This document shows, piece by piece, positions 35,001 to 46,200 of a stretch of 64,000 bases of DNA (positions within the stretch are counted from its first letter, which is position 1; every line of letters begins with the position of its first letter). The stretch lies in assembly GCF_003073045.1 (NCBI RefSeq), contig NC_037597.1, positions 21,776,158-21,840,157 of the forward strand. Direction: 5' to 3'. The notes beneath the pieces were generated by a model. That model worked only from the letters and a program-made list of their open reading frames with translations, did not search any database and was not told where the DNA came from. This stretch comes from Pomacea canaliculata (Eukaryota > Mollusca > Gastropoda > Architaenioglossa > Ampullariidae). The position numbers and the translations under genes were made by a program.

Positions 35001-35697
35001 TAAATGTTGAAGTTCCATCCCTTTGTAAGCACAAGATACAGACAGAAAGAATGAACATGTTACAAAATGTCAGAATATATGAACCTTTTAAACATGGCTA
35101 GTCAACATCTTGTTGTAGCCATCCTTTCCTGCGCATTATTTTTTTTAACTCATACAACCCACTTTGTTAAGTAACAATCATTTGACACTGAAAAACATCG
35201 CTTTGTTATTTGCTACATCATGCATTCATATTAAGAAAACTTAAGGATGAATCGAGCATTAATTGGCTGTTACTTATCAATTACAACACCTAGGAGTTTG
35301 TAGTTCACCATGTTATCCGGAAAGCCGAGAGAGCAGCATCATTCTTTGAAATTACAAAATGACGATCCATCAAACTTGTAGTGCACAAGATCCATGAAAG
35401 CACCTGTCAACTTTGAGGGAATTACATGGAACTTAAAACACACATACATTTAAAGCTTTCTATTTAACAAATATGAGCTTTATGTAATAAGCAGACTATT
35501 TCAAAACTCATTAGACAAATTCATGCACAATTCTCAAAAAGTATGTGAAAAATGAAAACGCCAACACAAAAATTGTCTTTCGACATTCCGACTTATTTAA
35601 TCGAACTTCAACAATATTAATCATTAATACAGACATACCTCAATATTACCCAACAATTTTTCACAAACTGCTCTTGTTTGGTTGAACTTTCCTTCAT
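32071..35697 (-). CDS. Candidate constant 5' exons of the array gene (uncharacterised protein)
   Basis: Five minus-strand exons can be drawn with matching phases. E1 35639-35697 (ATG at 35695-35697; MKESSTKQEQFVKNCWVIL, donor GTATGT). E2 34417-34469 (MWIAGAHEKRKDGSIQK; an alternative donor further on, CATG before GTGAAT, keeps the same phase). E3 33699-33798 (QYVNIISEKLHESNMRV and so on, donor GTAAGTG). E4 32606-32724 (DVALARKKKLQEIFGVNH and so on, acceptor TATTTCAG, donor GTAAGC). E5 32071-32202 (GQQILHDVIKGFSMLSITIT and so on, acceptor TTTTTCAG, donor GTAAGTG). Junction codons are AGA, GAG, AGT and GAT. E5 ends with a single T, which the GC of the array exons completes to TGC (Cys). The constant part would be about 155 residues, with no signal peptide or obvious motif. 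I do not recognise the family. Each exon alone is weak; the run of five agreeing phases is the main support. Confidence 0.5.
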
Positions 35698-35719
35698 CTT
35701 TACCGCCTGTGAACTCAGA

Positions 35720-36440
35720 TAAACGCTATTGTTAACGCGACCACGCGACAGACCGGTTTGAAACCGGTCTGCTCCACGCCATAGCCATATTTTGTAAATA
35801 CAAATACACAAAATTGTATCATTAAACAAAACACCCTTATTATTTGTTTCAGTTTCTTCATGTGTATGTCACTATTAATTAAACAAGTCTTCCTACAAAT
35901 GTGAATTTATCGTTTTAGAGTCTTTTCTAATCTGAATCGTAGATAGAGCTAGAACCTATATCGCAATAGAAGCAATTAACTAAATTAGCTGAATACATGC
36001 CAAAATTTCCTCTTTAAGTCCTTTTTTAGAAAACAGTTCATTGTGGTCGTCCATCAAAATCACTTCTCTGAAAGAAGAAAAAGAAACATCGTCGTCTGGA
36101 CACTAACATCCTTCTCTTTCGCTTGCCCTTGAACAAATGCGTAGGACCTACTACGTTGTAGCAAACAACTGAATCCTTGAGCAAAATATAGTTCAACTAT
36201 AGAAAACAGATTTATCTTAAATCCTTAAAAAATATGCACGTCTGCATCATAATAAAGCACAAAATGTTTAAATAGCATTAACTTATATATTTTATATTTA
36301 TACGTAAAGATTGAAGAAGCATTTTTGACTGCCCTATCTTGTTGCGGATGTAGAAAAGAAGTGCATCGTCTACGACGTCACAGTGACGCATGCTTACCCA
36401 CGCAGAAGCCAAAACCGGTCTAAACCGGTTAGAACTAGTT
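35720..36440 (-). promoter_or_regulatory. Candidate promoter region with ACCGGT palindromes
   Basis: Just upstream of the E1 candidate is a perfect inverted repeat GACCGGTTT-G-AAACCGGTC at 35751-35769. A second cluster at 36411-36430 has AAAACCGGTC and AACCGGTT, the latter the palindromic consensus known for Grainyhead-family factors. The spaced CCGG pairs also resemble CP2/TFCP2 sites. A CRE-like GACGTCA is at 36374-36380. Position relative to a transcription start is inferred. Confidence 0.4.
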
Positions 36441-36489
36441 TTATTTACTTGTAGCCTGGCATTTCCGTCATGCGTACTACAGTCTTTCA

Positions 36490-37489
36490 ATAAGCTGCTA
36501 CAAAAGGCGCAGAGTTAAAACGTATGAAAAGGCTGTGGTACATAGAACTAGGGCTAAGTATGCGCCATATTACCCCCACGCAAATATCTGCTGTAGCTAC
36601 TTAAGCAAATGTGACTGGTTTGGAAAACATGGGACAAAAATATTATGTAAAACAATTCTATACTTTTTTTAAATTATATATATATAAAAAGTTTAGAACG
36701 ATGTTCCATATGGACTGGTCGGAAATAGGTACGGGTCAGAGAAAAGTAGAAAATTATGAAAGTAGTGACAATAAAAAAAAAACCCTTAACCAAATTTCTG
36801 CAACGACTAAAAACAGATAAATGTATTTTGTGGTTTAAAAAGGCAGTTTTATCACAAACATAGTTTTAACCATTGTTCCTGCAAAACAAAAGCATGATCT
36901 TAGAATACAGGGTCAGCTTGTTAAGTCACCAACTCTGCTTTTCCCCAAACTTTGAGCGGAGTGGACTTCCCCCAAAATTACCCTGGGATATGGACCATCT
37001 CCCCTCTTTATGTTGCCATCCTTACCATTCACCCCAAGTTTTTGCTGGACGGATGGTGGTGAGATAACGAGTTGGGACTGTATCTGTACTCGTCAACTTA
37101 CAGCTCATAAACTGATTTCAGTATATTTGCTCTCCTTCCCCTTTGATTTTGATTTTAAATAATAGGCAACAACATACCAGATATACTGTTGATAAGGAGA
37201 TGTTCGGAAATATCAACAAGTGCCTGAGAAATTAGGGACCAAGTCTGTTTTAATAATTTGTAATACATGTAACATGCAAATGTTTTTCTTGTTCCTATTC
37301 TCCCCCAGTGGAGCATAGGCCCGCAAGCACACCCCCCGTGCAAATATTTATAGTGCTCTAAAAAAGAAAATGAATGAAGATAAAGGTAGTTCAGTTTATT
37401 CCTTGTTGCTCCTTTGAGGAGCATAGAGCCGCATGATAAAGGTAGATAATGTTCCATTTTTAAAACCTTAAAAAGAGAAGCAAAATACA
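36490..37489. other. Spacer between the array gene promoter and the DTD1 3' end
   Basis: No coding exon or clear element is seen. Part of the right half should be the 3' UTR and polyadenylation region of DTD1, which is transcribed leftwards and stops at 37490. A short T-rich/A-rich run and a small TATATATA tract (36677-36686) are present. Confidence 0.4.
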
Positions 37490-40400
37490 TCATGGTGCAG
37501 CTCCATCTACTTGATCATTCTCATCACTTCTGCTTCTAACTTGTTGGTTTTTGTTGCACTGCTGCTTGAAAAAAAAAGGAAAATTTTGTAATGGTTGCTC
37601 TAAAATTGTGAGCATAATGTAGATAACTCTAAAATAAATTTTATATTTTATTCTGCACTTAATGTGAATTATTTTGTCTAAAAAGGGAGGGTGAAGAAAA
37701 TGTATATGTATGTGTGCACTCATATGCATGTACTAATGCACATATGGATGAAACAGAGCCTGAACATGTGCAAATGTATGGACAGGTAAGCATTTTCACA
37801 ATGTCACTTACGCCTGAAGCAGCAACTTCCAAAGGTATAGTAACAGGGCCATCATTCTGAATGTGAACTTGCATATATGCACCAAACTGTCCATCTAAAG
37901 CATTTGGGAAATACAATAAACATTCAGTTCACACATGTACCATTCTTGATTCAGATATATCTGGACTACTTAAAGATTTTTCAAACATAAAAGACAAAAG
38001 TAGTTTATACATTTGATACAGAATTTCATCTGATGACTATACATGAATTTACAAAATGTGATTAAGACTTCAACAATTAAAATACAGGGTGTCCACAAAG
38101 TATCTTTACAATAAAAAAAAAATAAACAAAAAACAACTGAAAAGGCAATTGATAGGATATGTTTAATCAAACTTGTCCTATGTACTCAGTTGTTATCTTT
38201 ATAATCACATTGTATCTGTGTATTTCAACCCTAACCCTATTGATGAAAGAGAATCTGTTGAACAAACCCCTAAAATAATGGATACTCTTCAAGAAAAGAT
38301 GCAATGTGGATTGTGGTTTGTTGAAACAAAATTGGATACACAGACTCAGCAAAACTACAGGACTAAGTATGGAAAATATACACCCTCACATCCAGGGGCA
38401 GACTGGAGCTTTAAAGTGGCAAAGGCATTATTTACAGAGCAGCCCTTCTCACTAAAATATGGCCCGGGCATTATTTACAAAGCAGCCCTTCTCACTAAAA
38501 TAGGCCTATAATATTATTATATAGAACAAAATAGGCCCACCGGGCATTGCCCAAATGCCCGACTGGCCAGACCACCACTAGCACATGGCACAAGAAATTT
38601 ATGAAGATAGGGAACACTGTATACTGCTTGAATATGGTCTGGGTTCTCATATAATGATGAGAGGCATTACAGGCATGGCCCAGGGAAAGGCCACAAAAGA
38701 GACTCCCTTCTACATCCTACCAAGCTGCCTCATCCACAAATCCAGAATTGGTGAACCTTCATATCCATCTCTGAAGGGCATCAAAATGACCTCTGCAACA
38801 CTACCAGTTATGCATCATTTCCCAGGAAGAGAATTTAACTGCACAACAATCAAACAAGGACTTCTATGTTACACTACATTCTTTCAGTATGGTTCTTCTT
38901 GTCCCCTTAACTTCTTACAAAATTAATTCTGTAAATAATACAACATTAATTAGTGGGTTTCAAAAAATCCTCCATGCTGCCAAGTATAACTAAAACATGC
39001 ACTGGTTTTATGTAAAAGAAATTATTGCCAAACTTTTCCACTGTAGGCCCATTTTTTCATGCCAATGTGATTCCATTTTTAGTTTCCTTCTGTAACTTAG
39101 CTAATACACGACAGATTGTTAAAATCTGCATATATATATATTACATCATGTAATACTTCAGCCAAGTTTTAAGTTTATAATTATGACCTAAAAAGTACAC
39201 ACCTGAATAACATTAAAAACATACAGGTGGCATAAATTTGAAGATTTGTACAAATGTAGTTTAATGGTGTCTTGTGTTGTGCAATAAGATATCAATTTAG
39301 TAAATTAATAGTTTCTGCATTCTTTGGTATCTTTTTAGAAAGTCTCAAAAATAAGGAAAGGTGAGATAAGAGACAGATCCTCAAGCAGAAGGCTGTCATT
39401 TGCTGTGTATCTTATTGCACTTTCACACACTTCTCAAATCCTTAGAAGTGACTGCTTTGTATTGCAACATAACTGCTGTTGCAAAATGCACGTTTTCATT
39501 TATACCGTATCTTCCTACAATATGCACGAATGGTGCAAATACACATGCTTTGCATGGCTACCTATTGATTCAACTCTAATCTTTTGTTTACAGTGAATTG
39601 TGCTAGTGTCCACATGGAGAAATGTTCTTTACAAATTCTATTATTATTAAATGCTTAGGAGCAAGTACATTGCAGTGTGGTACTATTACAATTCATTCAG
39701 AAATACATTACATGTTAGAACATTTAGAAGTGCATGCACATAAGGAGCATGTGGCCACACAGACTAGGTGATTCTTTGCTTCTTTCATATCTTTCCATCT
39801 ACAAATTTCTAAAAACGCATTTACATATGTATGTACAAACATGATCAACAAAACTAAATTATATCCAATTTAGTCCAGTCCCTTCACCTCTACTGTTTGT
39901 GGAGTAGGAAGGGAAGAGGGAGACAACACAGTCACACAAGACTTTGCAAGCAGCAGAGCACATCTGGGAGTTTAAGATTACAGGAGACTGGATAAAGAAA
40001 GCAAACCTTTAATTTTCTCAGGTTTGTAGGCAGCACGTAGTTGATCTAGTATGTTGTTATAAAATTCCTGGGATTGCTCTGGACCCATGGCTTCATGATA
40101 ATCTGGTTTGTTGCCCTTCATGGTAAAGCACAGGGTAAACTGGAAAAGAAATTATTTCGATCATTGCAAATGCTGTCGCAAGTTTTGAAAAGAAAGTCTC
40201 ATACATCAATTGCTCCTCACTGCTTGTCATTTTTTATGTTGTATCAATATAATTCAACATTTTAAAAAAGATGCTTGGTGGATGACCAGGAAATAAAAAC
40301 ATACAAACATTCATAAAATAACCTTTTTTTTTTTAACAAATGAAAATTGGCTTACGTTTGAAGTAATCAAAGTATTTAAATGTTAGTGCTCATTTTAGTT

Positions 40401-41451
40401 TAATGGGAGACAGAAGCTTAAAAGTAATTTTCTTCAAATTACAGAACAATGCCCCAACACAATAATAATGCACTCACCATGACAAAAATTATTTTTTTTC
40501 AAATTTAATTGTCCATCTACAAAGTGAAGAAGAGAGGAAAGAAATACAAATCCACTATTAAGCAAAGAGTCAAATTTCAAAGTGAAAAAAGTAATTGTTT
40601 TAACTAGTGTTAACCTGACTGATGCATAGGACTTCAAAGTTTTTATCTTGGACACTTTTAGCCCATCTCTTTCCTTGATCATCATCAAAAAGGCGGAAAT
40701 TCAAAATCTTGCGGACTCTGAAATCAGGCAGGGAGTTACAGTGACATAGACAAGTGTGCCTTGAAGTGAAACAAATTCATCTACTGTTCTTTAAAAATTC
40801 ACCTGCTTGATCTTTCAAACGTCCACATATGCAAAGAAAAATGTTAAAGAAACGGATTATACAAGGATGGTGTGAGAAAAATTTTTTCTATGTATCTAAA
40901 TTATTAAATTACCACATAGATACACACATGTATTCGGCTTCCTTGGGTGTGTCATATCGGGATATACCAATTAGGACACAAAGTCCACGTCCAATAGAAC
41001 TGACCACTTCATCTCCAACTGTAAACAAGCAAAAGTGAGCTGTAACTATAATGCTGTTTAAAAAGGCATAGTAAATTTAACAAGGTTAAATGTTTAACAG
41101 ACCTTAAACTTTAAAAATATATTGCACAATATGCATTATCTCTGTCAAAGCTGTCTTACTTGCTTGCATTACAGGTTGTAACAGATCATGTCTTAATGAA
41201 TTAGTATATGTGATAAAATGTGCACAAGTTAGAAAAAATCTGCTTGAGTTTTACTGTGGCAGGTAGCAGTACATTAATTAATCTGTGAAAGTGTGCCTGG
41301 ATGCACATTGAACAATAAGTAGCATATGTTTAATACCAGAACTGCATACTACAGAAAATTTACATTCTGAGCAAATGGGGAGTCTAATTCGGTACCGCCA
41401 AAACGTACCCGTAACTTTCGCCTGCATCACACGCTGAATGATTGCTTTCAT
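37490..41451 (-). CDS. DTD1: D-aminoacyl-tRNA deacylase 1
   Basis: DTD1 hydrolyses D-amino acids (and glycine) mischarged on tRNAs, a chirality proofreading step in the cytosol. Six exons: 41409-41451, 40928-41018, 40615-40717, 40007-40139, 37812-37894 and 37490-37561. All phases agree and total about 174 codons, within the usual range. The start MKAIIQRV is typical. The active-site SQFTL motif is split between exons 3 and 4, and the Gly-cis-Pro motif is present in exon 5 (QNDGPVT) after FGAYMQVHI. Exon 2 carries GDEVVSSIGRGLCVLIGIS and exon 3 VRKILNFRLFDDDQGKRWA. The last exon encodes a short polar tail (ending DGAAP) that replaces the lysine-rich tail of vertebrate DTD1. Its acceptor has three AGs in a row (AAGCAGCAG), so one or two extra glutamines may be included. 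The exon 2 donor is a weaker GTGTGT. No broken feature is seen. Confidence 0.95.
38085..38125. mobile_element. Possible DNA-transposon terminus in DTD1 intron 4
   Basis: ACAGGGTGTCCACAAAGT followed by an A-rich run resembles the terminal motif of several invertebrate transposons. No partner end or target duplication was found nearby, so it may be a fragment or chance. Confidence 0.25.
38392..38581. mobile_element. 190-bp non-autonomous DNA transposon (MITE-like) in DTD1 intron 4
   Basis: The element begins CCAGGGGCAGACTGG and ends with the imperfect inverse of that (CCAGACCACCACTAG), flanked on both sides by CACAT (38387-38391 and 38582-38586), a candidate target-site duplication. Inside, a 43-bp segment beginning GGCATTATTTACA is tandemly duplicated at 38424 and 38467. 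GC-rich ends with CCGGGCATTGCCC resemble widespread small elements in animals that start CAGGGG. Superfamily is uncertain; a hAT element would usually give 8 bp. Confidence 0.6.
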
Positions 41452-43150
41452 GTTGCCAACGAGGGTAGTTCACCAAGGTCAAGGTTGGTGACCTCTGGCA
41501 ACATCCAATCACCATTTAGCAGCCTTCTTGCTGCGGAGCGCTGGTCGGAACTCACGTGCGTGGCTTGGTTTGTCGCGATCTTTCGCTTTGCTTCACGATT
41601 TCAGCTTCATTAACATGGAGAAAGAGCTATTTAAATCAAAGAAAAGTTCTTAGCCACTTTCACTGTTGCCTGTTCTTGCAAGTAGTAATTTTAGGCAGTG
41701 GGTAGAGGAAATGAAAGCGAAGCGCGACTTTGTCTGCCTATTGCGTGAAAGAGTTCTATACGGGCTGCCTGTGCCTGCCTCTTCCACAGTTAGCTGTACG
41801 CTGATCTGAGAACATTTTTCGGCTGCTACTATATATCAACATAATTCATTTCTTCCCAGGCCAGGAGCACTAGACAGAAGGGGCAATGTGTTTTGAGAAA
41901 AAAAGTCGTTTTCACTCATTTCAACCAGTAGTTTATCCATGAGTAGCATATTTATTGATCTAATAGTTATGTGGGCATTTGATAAATATAAGTATATAGG
42001 CTTAAAACCCCAATTATTAAATAAATTATTTTTCAGTGTGTTTTGCAAAACATTTTATATAGTTTCAACTTTCAGTGAAATCACGAATAGCCTGTATACG
42101 TCAGCGATGATATGGGGTGAGGCTAGTTCCAGTGCCAGGAAAATTCTCCCCTCTTTCGTGCGCGCGCGTGCGTGTACGTGTGTTTGGGGAGCGAGCGGAA
42201 GGTGTAGAATGGTCGTTCGTCAAAACTATAACGAAAAGTATTTCTTATTTATTGCTATTTTTATTTATATGTGGGATCTGACAAGCATATTTATATATCA
42301 GTAAACTTGAATGGCAATAGGCAAAACATCCCTCTGCACATCTCTGCTTCTCAAACGATCGTTCCTGTATCAAAATAATATTGTGTGACAAGACAGCTTA
42401 TTGATCTTTAAAATACATTTATAATATAATGTATATTTTGTTCCCTCCGCCGGCTGTTAATTCGAAATCAATATCTGACGCTGCAGCACGCGTCTTTTTT
42501 TTTTTTTGGTACATTATTGCTCTTCACCAAGCCTGGTATAGAAGTTCGAGTTGACACTGATTGTCTTTCTCGTCGCCGTTAAGCTGTGAGCTGTCACTTT
42601 TATATTCACAATCAAGTGTTGAGATATATAGCTGATTGAACACAGGTCATTTGTGTGAAAATCCCAATGTCGACCCCATACTTATTTCAATTTGCTGTCA
42701 GCACGAACCCAGCATGCAAGACATCATCTGGGCTGAGATCTGCAAATTCCATTTTGTAGGCCGCATTCAACCATTCAAAGCTCCGAATGCATCCCTCACC
42801 CAGTCTTGCACTTCTTTAATTACCTCCACTAGCACACGGTGGAACACCACGCAGAAAACATTCAACAGCTTATTAAAATCTCATTGTTTCCACACCTTCA
42901 ATTACATGCATGCTCTTACACTCGACCTGGGTAAATACGTACAACTAGTAGGCAGAGATATACGACTAAACAATTTAATTATTTACAGCAAAAAGTATAT
43001 TATTCAACAGTTACAGCATAAAATTTGTTTTTGAACAAATTATGTACAACAAAAAATAACTTATTTACACAAAAATTGAGGTCAATAATAATTATTTACA
43101 GCATGAAAGTGGTAATTATTTCTGAAAATAATATTTACAACATAAAAATC
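41452..43150. other. DTD1 promoter side and intergenic stretch
   Basis: From 41452 to about 41800 the sequence is GC-richer and should hold the DTD1 5' UTR and promoter. From 41800 to 43150 it is mostly AT-rich. A plus-strand frame of 132 codons at 42636-43034 is open, but its peptide has no recognisable character and no splice or promoter context, so it is not called. A pyrimidine-purine run GCGCGCGCGTGCGTG sits at 42161-42175. Confidence 0.4.
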
Positions 43151-43154
43151 AAAC

Positions 43155-43165
43155 TATTTATTTAC
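43155..43165 (-). terminator. Candidate poly(A) signal of the DUF4806 gene
   Basis: TTTATTT on the plus strand (AAATAAA on the minus strand) lies about 45 nt past the stop codon at 43205-43207. Other AT-rich matches exist nearby, so the exact site is not fixed. Confidence 0.4.
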
Positions 43166-43204
43166 ATACAAGATGAAAGATAATTTAAAAAATAAGACAA
43201 AAAA

Positions 43205-46200
43205 TCAACCCATGAGTGATGGAATTCCTGTGAAAGAAAAGAAAAATCAATTACAATATATTTTCAGATCTTCATTTTTCTAATGAACATAGAACAAACC
43301 TCCCACACTTAGATGAAATCTTAAAGCTTCCATAATTCTCAACCTAAATAATTGATGTAATGCAGGGATTTCTGGCCAATAGATGACAATTTGTACTGTT
43401 GCTTGCCTGCAGGTGATGAACAGATAGTAGTTATTATGTGTGCGTTAAATGTCTGTATGAGTATGTATGCCTGCCCGTCTGAGCAAAAGAAAAATTTCTG
43501 TCTTGAGTCTCCTTGACAGACAATAAAGTCTCATTTGATTTGATTTCTAATTACAAGTGAAACTACACAAAGTTGAAAAAAAACCTGAAATGAATAAATG
43601 TTAAACTGTAATTCTTTGATGGCCATTTGAGTAGGCTGGAATATGGAGTTTTATATGCCAGATGAAGGTATAGTCCATTTATCCTTACTGCAAAAGGTAA
43701 GCTAAAAGATGTCTATTGAATAAAATTCACAAAGAATAAAAAATTAATAATTTAAACCTAACAAAGTCACTTTATTTGTAATTCCACTCACCATTAGATG
43801 GCATTGCCCTTCGTTTCCTTCCTCCAAACCTGTCTCTTGCATTTCCAAACCATTTTCGGGCAATGCTATCCACTTCTGCTTCTGTTGTAGAACAGGTTTT
43901 ACGGACTGCGGCTATGCCCAGAAGGAAATTATAATGGTAGACTTGAATACTATCCTAGGTAATAATAAACTTGTAAATGTAGAGAAAATAATACTTAGAT
44001 TCACTATTTAAAAATTTGTTTGGAAACTTTGTCCTTTATAAATACAGATTGACGTACATCTAAAAGAAGTCAAAAACAAAAAGAAACAAAACCTACATAC
44101 CGATTACAACATTTCTCAGTTGAAGTGACTGGAAACTTTTTTTTCCTTTAACCCCAGTAAAATTATATTTTAGAGCCAGCTCCGAAGAAAACAGATGCTT
44201 TAAAATTCTCCGTACAAGAGAGACGACAGAGTCTCCTCCAATGTACGACAGGTGCTTAACCTGTTTAAAACAAAAATCGGTAGAAACCACAATACAAATG
44301 CAAAACAAAGTAACTCATTGGATTTCATCTGTTTAAGACATAATGCTGAGCCTTACTCCAGTGATGAGTGACCAATGGTTGTATGATAAATATAGCTACG
44401 ACCTAGATTCAGTCTTTTAAATAAACCCTTGGGAAAATAATGGCATTAAATGCCTCAAACCAACAAGTTAATTAAGAGTCTAATCAAAGTTCTTTATGAA
44501 AGTAGAAAAACTGTGTATCATAATTAACAGACACCCACAGACTGCTCATTTTGACACTGAACACCAAGTGACAAAAGTATTTTATAAATGAATTTTGCTT
44601 TTCCCCATAATTTATTAAATACAAAATTAAACTGACCACTGATCCTTGTCAAGAGAGTTAACATGTGAGCCGATGCTATACATCCTGTCAGTATAGTAAA
44701 TGGTTTATCAAGACCATATAACATAAGATGACTGACACATCAGTTAATGCTGAAGGTAAAATTTAAATGGGTTTCTATTATTAACAGATCATATTTAATG
44801 ACATACCAATTTTGTTCTAAATTCCTTCTCCGTCAGTTTTTCCTCCATCCTCTCAACTTCCTGTTCATTATCTAAGGGCAGGGATATACCATCAGGCATC
44901 CCTGCTATACCTATCGCCCCTTCCCCCACATTTTGCAAAAGCAGCGTGATCTGATTCAGTCTGTGGGCCACATTTTGTAGTACTTCACTCTGCTCTTCAA
45001 GTTTGCTGATAAGTCTGCTCAAAAATGTATCTGAAATAAAAACATTATTTTTATTCCTTAAATAATGATAAATATAAACTAGGCATGCAAGTCTATTGAC
45101 AATATTTTTTAAAAAAATTAACAGGGAATGTTAAGATGGATAGGATCTGGACTTTGCGGATGACATCAGACTGTTGTCCCACAAGCAACAACACGCGCAG
45201 ACAAAGCTCACTCGGCTCGCAGAAGAAGCAGCGATGACTGGCCTGACCATTAGCGAATGGATGGAGGTAATGTGGGTCAACAACAAGAAGCGCCACTCCA
45301 ACTACATGGAGAATGTATTACAGAGTCTGACCGTTTCACCTACCTTGGCAGCATAGTCAGCTAAAATGGAGGTACAGATAAAGATGTAAGAAGTCGAATA
45401 AACAAAGCCAGGGTTGCATTTCACACCCTACGACCTATCTGGAACTCCAAAGCTTTATCTTTACACACAAAGATCCGCATCTTTAATACAAATGTAAAGT
45501 CGGTCCTTCTGTATGGATCTGAGACATGGTGTGTGACAAACACTATCACTAACAAGATACAGACATTCGTCAACAATTCGTCTGCGCCACATCCTCAACA
45601 TCAGATGGCCCGAGAAGATCTCAAATATAGACCTGTGGAAGAGGACCAACCAAAAACCTGCCAGCCAAGCCATCAAGAAGTGGAAGTGGGGCTGGATCGG
45701 TCACAGCTTGCGAAAGCTGGCCGACCATTTAACGAGACAAATTCTGGGCTGGAACCTACAGGGGAGGCGAAGGGGTTGGGAGACCCAGACAGACATGGAG
45801 GAGATCAGTCCACAGAGAGGCGGAGGCTGCTGGCATGACAACTGGAAAGGGACGCCCAGAACCGGGACCGATGGCGGGGTGTGGTTGCGGCCCTATGCTC
45901 CACTGGGGGCGAATAGGACCAAGAAGTTTAGATGGATATATATTAAGAACACAAAACGCGTGCTTGTATGGTCTTCATTATGAAATCATACAGGGAGACA
46001 GAAAATAAACTTACCGGTAAAATTAACTGAGCCAAAGCCGGAGTCAGTTTGATCTGCAATTAAGATTGTTATAATTAGTTCTTTCTGTAAATCAAGTAAA
46101 ATCAAAGGAAAAATATCATCCAGCATTTTAAGGCATTAGAACATGAGTGATTGTGAGCAAATGACAGACTTCGATTAAGTTCTTCGCACAGCTTTGTATT

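Noticed and set aside
42636..43034. 132-codon plus-strand frame
   Set aside because: There is no recognisable motif, no splice or promoter context and an AT-rich C-terminal half, consistent with chance.
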